The notes below the pieces were generated by a model that saw only the letters and a program-made list of their open reading frames with translations, ran no database searches and had not been told where the DNA came from. Source: Tetmemena sp. SeJ-2015 (Eukaryota; Ciliophora; Spirotrichea; Sporadotrichida; Oxytrichidae). Taken from it: a stretch of DNA of 64,000 bases. This document shows positions 60,995 to 64,000 of the stretch, one piece after another (within the stretch, counting starts at the first letter, position 1; the number at the start of each line of letters is the position of its first letter). Made by a program: the position numbers and the translations under genes. Location of the stretch: contig JAJKFJ010022313.1 in the NCBI GenBank assembly GCA_027382625.1, positions 1 to 64,000 of the forward strand, read 5' to 3'.

Positions 60995-61596
60995 GAGATA
61001 TTATTTCTAAAAACACAAACTCTCCCATTCAATACCCATAAACCCATTCTAAAGATAAAATTATAGGAGTGGCTATTTTATTAGAGTTTTCTTCTCATTT
61101 TACCCTAATGAATTATTGTTTGTGGGAAAAATTATTTAAAATAACGATATAATGTTGGAAACTCGTTTCCGAAATTCAGACTCTTGCAACTGAATTGTTT
61201 GAGTCCTTAGGTCAAAGAATTTACGATAAAAAACTCTTCGGATATTTGCCCACTCAATTTCTAGCTTGATGGATGTCCAAATATTAAATCTACGAGGAAT
61301 ATAGAGTTATAGCTTTAAGTTATTACCTAAAAGTTAAATAGTAACTACGAAATTAAAGTGTATTGCTGCAACAGTTGATGTATAATTTTGAGATTATATA
61401 ATTTAGGACAGCTTACAAACTCTTCAGTTTAAAATAGAAAGACATTATAAGAGTTTAAAAAGGATAAAGCAAAATTATCGCCATTATTTTTAATTAAATT
61501 TTTGAGAAAAAAAAATCCCAAGAAAGTCTCTAACTCGTTTCCACTTTCTTTTATTATAGGGATTAGATTCATTTTGACAGTATCTCAGATAACAAC
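60995..61596. other. AT-rich spacer before the CK1 gene
   Basis: No conserved coding seen. A polypyrimidine run ending TTATTATAG near 61559 looks like an intron acceptor, so a 5' exon of the CK1 gene may lie here. Confidence 0.4.
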
Positions 61597-63965
61597 ATGA
61601 GCTAAATCTTTAAACTATGTTTAAATGCTTTTTACACAATCTCTCTAATAGACCAAAGCCCCTTTTCTGGGAAGAAAAATCGAATTTCTCCTACTCTCGT
61701 TAAGTAATAGAATGCTGACTTGTCAAACATGTTTACCCAAAGAAAGAGCACTCTAACCCCTATGGTAACTGCAGGATTGATAAAGAATAATAAAAATAAT
61801 CATACTAATCTCCCTTTGATTTTGCTAAATAACAAAAAATTGGAAAACGAACAGCAATTCTCAACTCCACATCTTCAAGAAAAAATAAGAAAATACAGTT
61901 TCGCTTAAAATACCAACGATTACCACACAGATAGTTTAGAATCTAGGTCTAGGGGAAGCTCTCTATATTTTTATTTAAAAGTATAGCTTATTTAAGCTCG
62001 ATGGACAAGATTCAAAGATTCTATTAAATTAGGGACATAGTAGAGAAATGCGATCAGAACCTCAACTTAGTCTCTCACAAAAATCAATACTCTCAGCTTT
62101 TGAATAAGATGGAGGACATTGTATAGCAGAAGTCTAAAGTAAATGCTTCAAAGCGAAGTTATTCTATAAATCATTCTTGAACTAACCTTAAAAATGCGCA
62201 TTGTATTCTTAATTTAAAGTCAAAGTTATGAAATAAAAAAATGATAGAAGAGGACATTATATTTTAGGATAAATACTTAGTGGGCAGAAAGTTAGGTGCA
62301 GGTTCCTTCGGCTCCATTTTACTCGGTACGGATATTGATTCAGGGAAGTATGTCGCTATCAAATTCGTAAGTTGATTACTAGATTTCAATCTTTCTAATA
62401 AAAATTTTAGGAAAAATCGTCTTTAAATAAACAACCACAACTCCCATACGAAGCTAAGGTTATGAGGAATCTAACCTCTGGAAATAATCCTTTTTTTACT
62501 TTAATTTATTTAAGATTTGTTTTTTCCTGTATTCGGAGTTCCCAAAATTCATTGGTTAGCAATGGAATCTGAGTTCAACATTATGGTGATGGATTTGCTA
62601 GGACCATCACTAGCAGATCTGTTCAACTATTGCAGTAAAAAGTTTTCACTAAAGACCACTCTCATGCTTGCTGATTAGATGGTAATTTGCTCACTCTTGA
62701 TCAATTATAGCTTCAAAGAATAGAGCAAATTCACAAGAAAAATTACATTCATAGAGACATCAAGCCTGATAATTTCCTGATGGGTCTTGGAGCAGACTCT
62801 TACATCGTAAACGTTATAGATTTCGGTCTCTCGAAGAAATTCAGAGATGCGAAGTCTCAGTAGCATATCCCTTACAGAGAGAATAGGAACCTCACTGGAA
62901 CTGCACGTTACGCTTCTCTAAATGCCCATCTTGGAATTGAGTAGAGCAGGAGAGACGACTTAGAGGCTATCGGCTTCTGCTTGATTTACTTTATTCAAGG
63001 AAAGCTACCTTGGCAAAATTTGCAAGCGAACAACAGAGCAGAAAGGTATGCGAAGATTGCAGAGATTAAACTCAGATCACCAGTGGAGCACATCTGCAAC
63101 GATTTGCCTCTTGAAATAGCAAACTATATGCACTATGTGAGTTCTAATCAAATTTTCAACTTTTGTATGTGAGAGCTTTGAGATTCGAAGATCGACCTGA
63201 CTACCAAGGTATAAGACAAGTGTTTAAGAAGCTGCTGATGAAGGAGGGTTATGAGTATGATCACTTATACGACTGGGTGATGGTGAACAACTCTCTCATT
63301 CATGAGAACGTATTCTCGGTTGAGAGTTTCGACGACATCAGACAGAGAAGCGATCGAGTTAAAGGAAGGACCGAAAGTCTAGAAGGGCATAAAGAAAACG
63401 AGGAAGAAGATAAAGAAGGCGCAGGTGAAGGTGAACATTAAGAAGGAGATGAAGATAATCCCGATAAGGAAGCTTCAAAAATTAAACCATTTTATTAAGA
63501 TGGAGGAGGATCGGGAGATGAAAATACTCCTAATAAGAACCATGATACAAGGGCTGGTCTCGATCCGAATGATGATGAAACACGCCTTGGGCTGAATGAT
63601 TCGTCGCTGATCACAAATAATGCCATTCATGAAGAGTTAAACTTAATTAGGCCAGGGCCTACTGGAGATGCAGCGAATGAAAAGAATCCTCAAGAAAAGG
63701 AGGAGAAGAAAAATTAAGAAAAAGAGCCAAGAGTGAGTAATTTAGTAAATGATTATTTATTATTTTTAACAAAGGACTAATAAATAGACTGGGAATTCTA
63801 GAGAACAATAAACCTCAGAAGAAATTCCTTATGATTAATTAGGCCCCGATTCAAGGCAAGGAAGAAAATAATGGAAGTAATACAAAGAGAGGAGATAAGC
63901 ACAAAGATAAAAATAAGAAGAAAAAGAATAAGCACAACGACCCAGAAAACTGCTTTATTTTTTGA
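61597..63965 (+). CDS. Casein kinase 1 family kinase with polybasic CaaX-like tail
   Basis: A Ser/Thr kinase of the CK1 family. A 200-residue N-terminal extension ([30 protein letters not shown]) precedes the kinase: [112 protein letters not shown] and [20 protein letters not shown]. Three GT-AG introns (62367-62410, 62682-62710, 63733-63787) and five IESs (38, 69, 37, 32 and 13 bp) are removed; the 2,052 nt left are exactly 684 codons. The tail is acidic, then strongly basic ([14 protein letters not shown]), ending NCFIF, a CaaX-type box. The start ATG is the first in frame; an upstream exon is possible. Confidence 0.92.
61956..61999 (+). other. IES in CK1 gene, pointer AAGCTC, 38 bp
   Basis: Removal joins SLESRSRGS to [13 protein letters not shown] and repairs the frame. 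Confidence 0.88.
62168..62239 (+). other. Probable IES in CK1 gene, pointer AAA, 69 bp
   Basis: A frame-neutral AT-rich insert with two in-frame TGA codons lies between KRSYSI and [15 protein letters not shown]. The AAA repeat at these positions allows removal; exact edges are uncertain. Confidence 0.55.
62488..62528 (+). other. IES in CK1 gene, pointer TCCT, 37 bp
   Basis: Removal joins NLTSGNNP to [12 protein letters not shown], as in other CK1 kinases. Confidence 0.87.
63134..63173 (+). other. IES in CK1 gene, pointer TATGTGAG, 32 bp
   Basis: An eight-base pointer. Removal joins EIANYMHYV to [13 protein letters not shown] in frame. Confidence 0.93.
63860..63877 (+). other. IES in CK1 gene, pointer GGAAG, 13 bp
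   Basis: Removal joins LGPDSRQG to [12 protein letters not shown] and opens the frame to the CaaX-like end NCFIF. Confidence 0.82.
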
Positions 63966-64000
63966 AAGTTATCACTTCTAATCAATGATTTCCTAATTGG

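Overview
This window reads as germline (micronuclear) DNA of a hypotrich/stichotrich ciliate of the Oxytricha-Stylonychia-Tetmemena kind. Three signs support this. (1) Genes conserved across eukaryotes (ELP2, IFT144/WDR19, CCDC61/VFL3, ENY2, a CDPK, a casein kinase 1) read correctly only if TAA and TAG mean glutamine and TGA is the only stop. (2) Their reading frames are broken dozens of times by AT-rich inserts, often only 10-50 bp, each flanked by an exact short direct repeat; removing the insert plus one repeat copy restores the conserved protein. These are internally eliminated sequences (IESs) with pointers between macronuclear-destined segments (MDSs). (3) Two genes are scrambled. A TauE/SafE transporter has its last MDS inverted behind a 12-bp inverted pointer. 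IFT144 has its first MDS downstream of its own 3' end, past another gene, joined by a 10-bp pointer. Short GT-AG spliceosomal introns (28-111 nt) also occur.

Layout: 1-1800 orphan exon-like islands, an intron and a G4T4 telomere-like tract; ELP2 (-, 1.8-4.6 kb); CCDC61/VFL3 (-, 4.8-7.3); scrambled TauE/SafE gene (7.6-10.7, both strands); a small ORF near 11.7; a long Gln/Asn-rich protein gene (-, 11.9-18.3); two tandem PAP2-family membrane protein genes (-, 18.4-20.0 and 20.4-21.9); a Ser/Gln-rich gene (-, 22.0-24.5); a GTAT microsatellite; a helical-repeat gene (+, 24.8-26.4); ENY2 (+, 26.6-27.2); three Ser/Asn/Gln-rich genes (+, 27.4-37.8); a LysM protein gene (-, 37.8-39.2); IFT144 (+, 39.3-43.9, with MDS1 at 45.1-45.3); a small membrane protein gene (-, 44.2-44.6); an unknown coiled-coil gene (+, 45.5-47.3); a membrane protein with a UIM-like tail (-, 47.6-48.5); an unknown gene (+, 48.5-49.4); a coiled-coil gene (-, 49.5-52.06); a terminal-inverted-repeat element carrying a decayed copy of part of that coiled-coil gene (52.13-52.86); a coiled-coil gene (+, 52.96-54.8); a CDPK (-, 54.9-56.8) and a predicted acylated small protein (-, 56.8-57.6); a coiled-coil gene (+, 57.8-61.0); and a CK1-family kinase with a CaaX-like tail (+, 61.6-63.97).

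The genes form no operon. In such ciliates each locus is normally processed to its own nanochromosome. Several loci (IFT144, CCDC61/VFL3 and perhaps the coiled-coil proteins) fit cilium and basal-body biology. ELP2 (tRNA modification/Elongator) and ENY2 (SAGA/TREX-2) are housekeeping. IES spans below include both pointer copies; the stated length is the DNA removed (one pointer plus spacer). No searches were run: homologies are recognised by eye from translated motifs.
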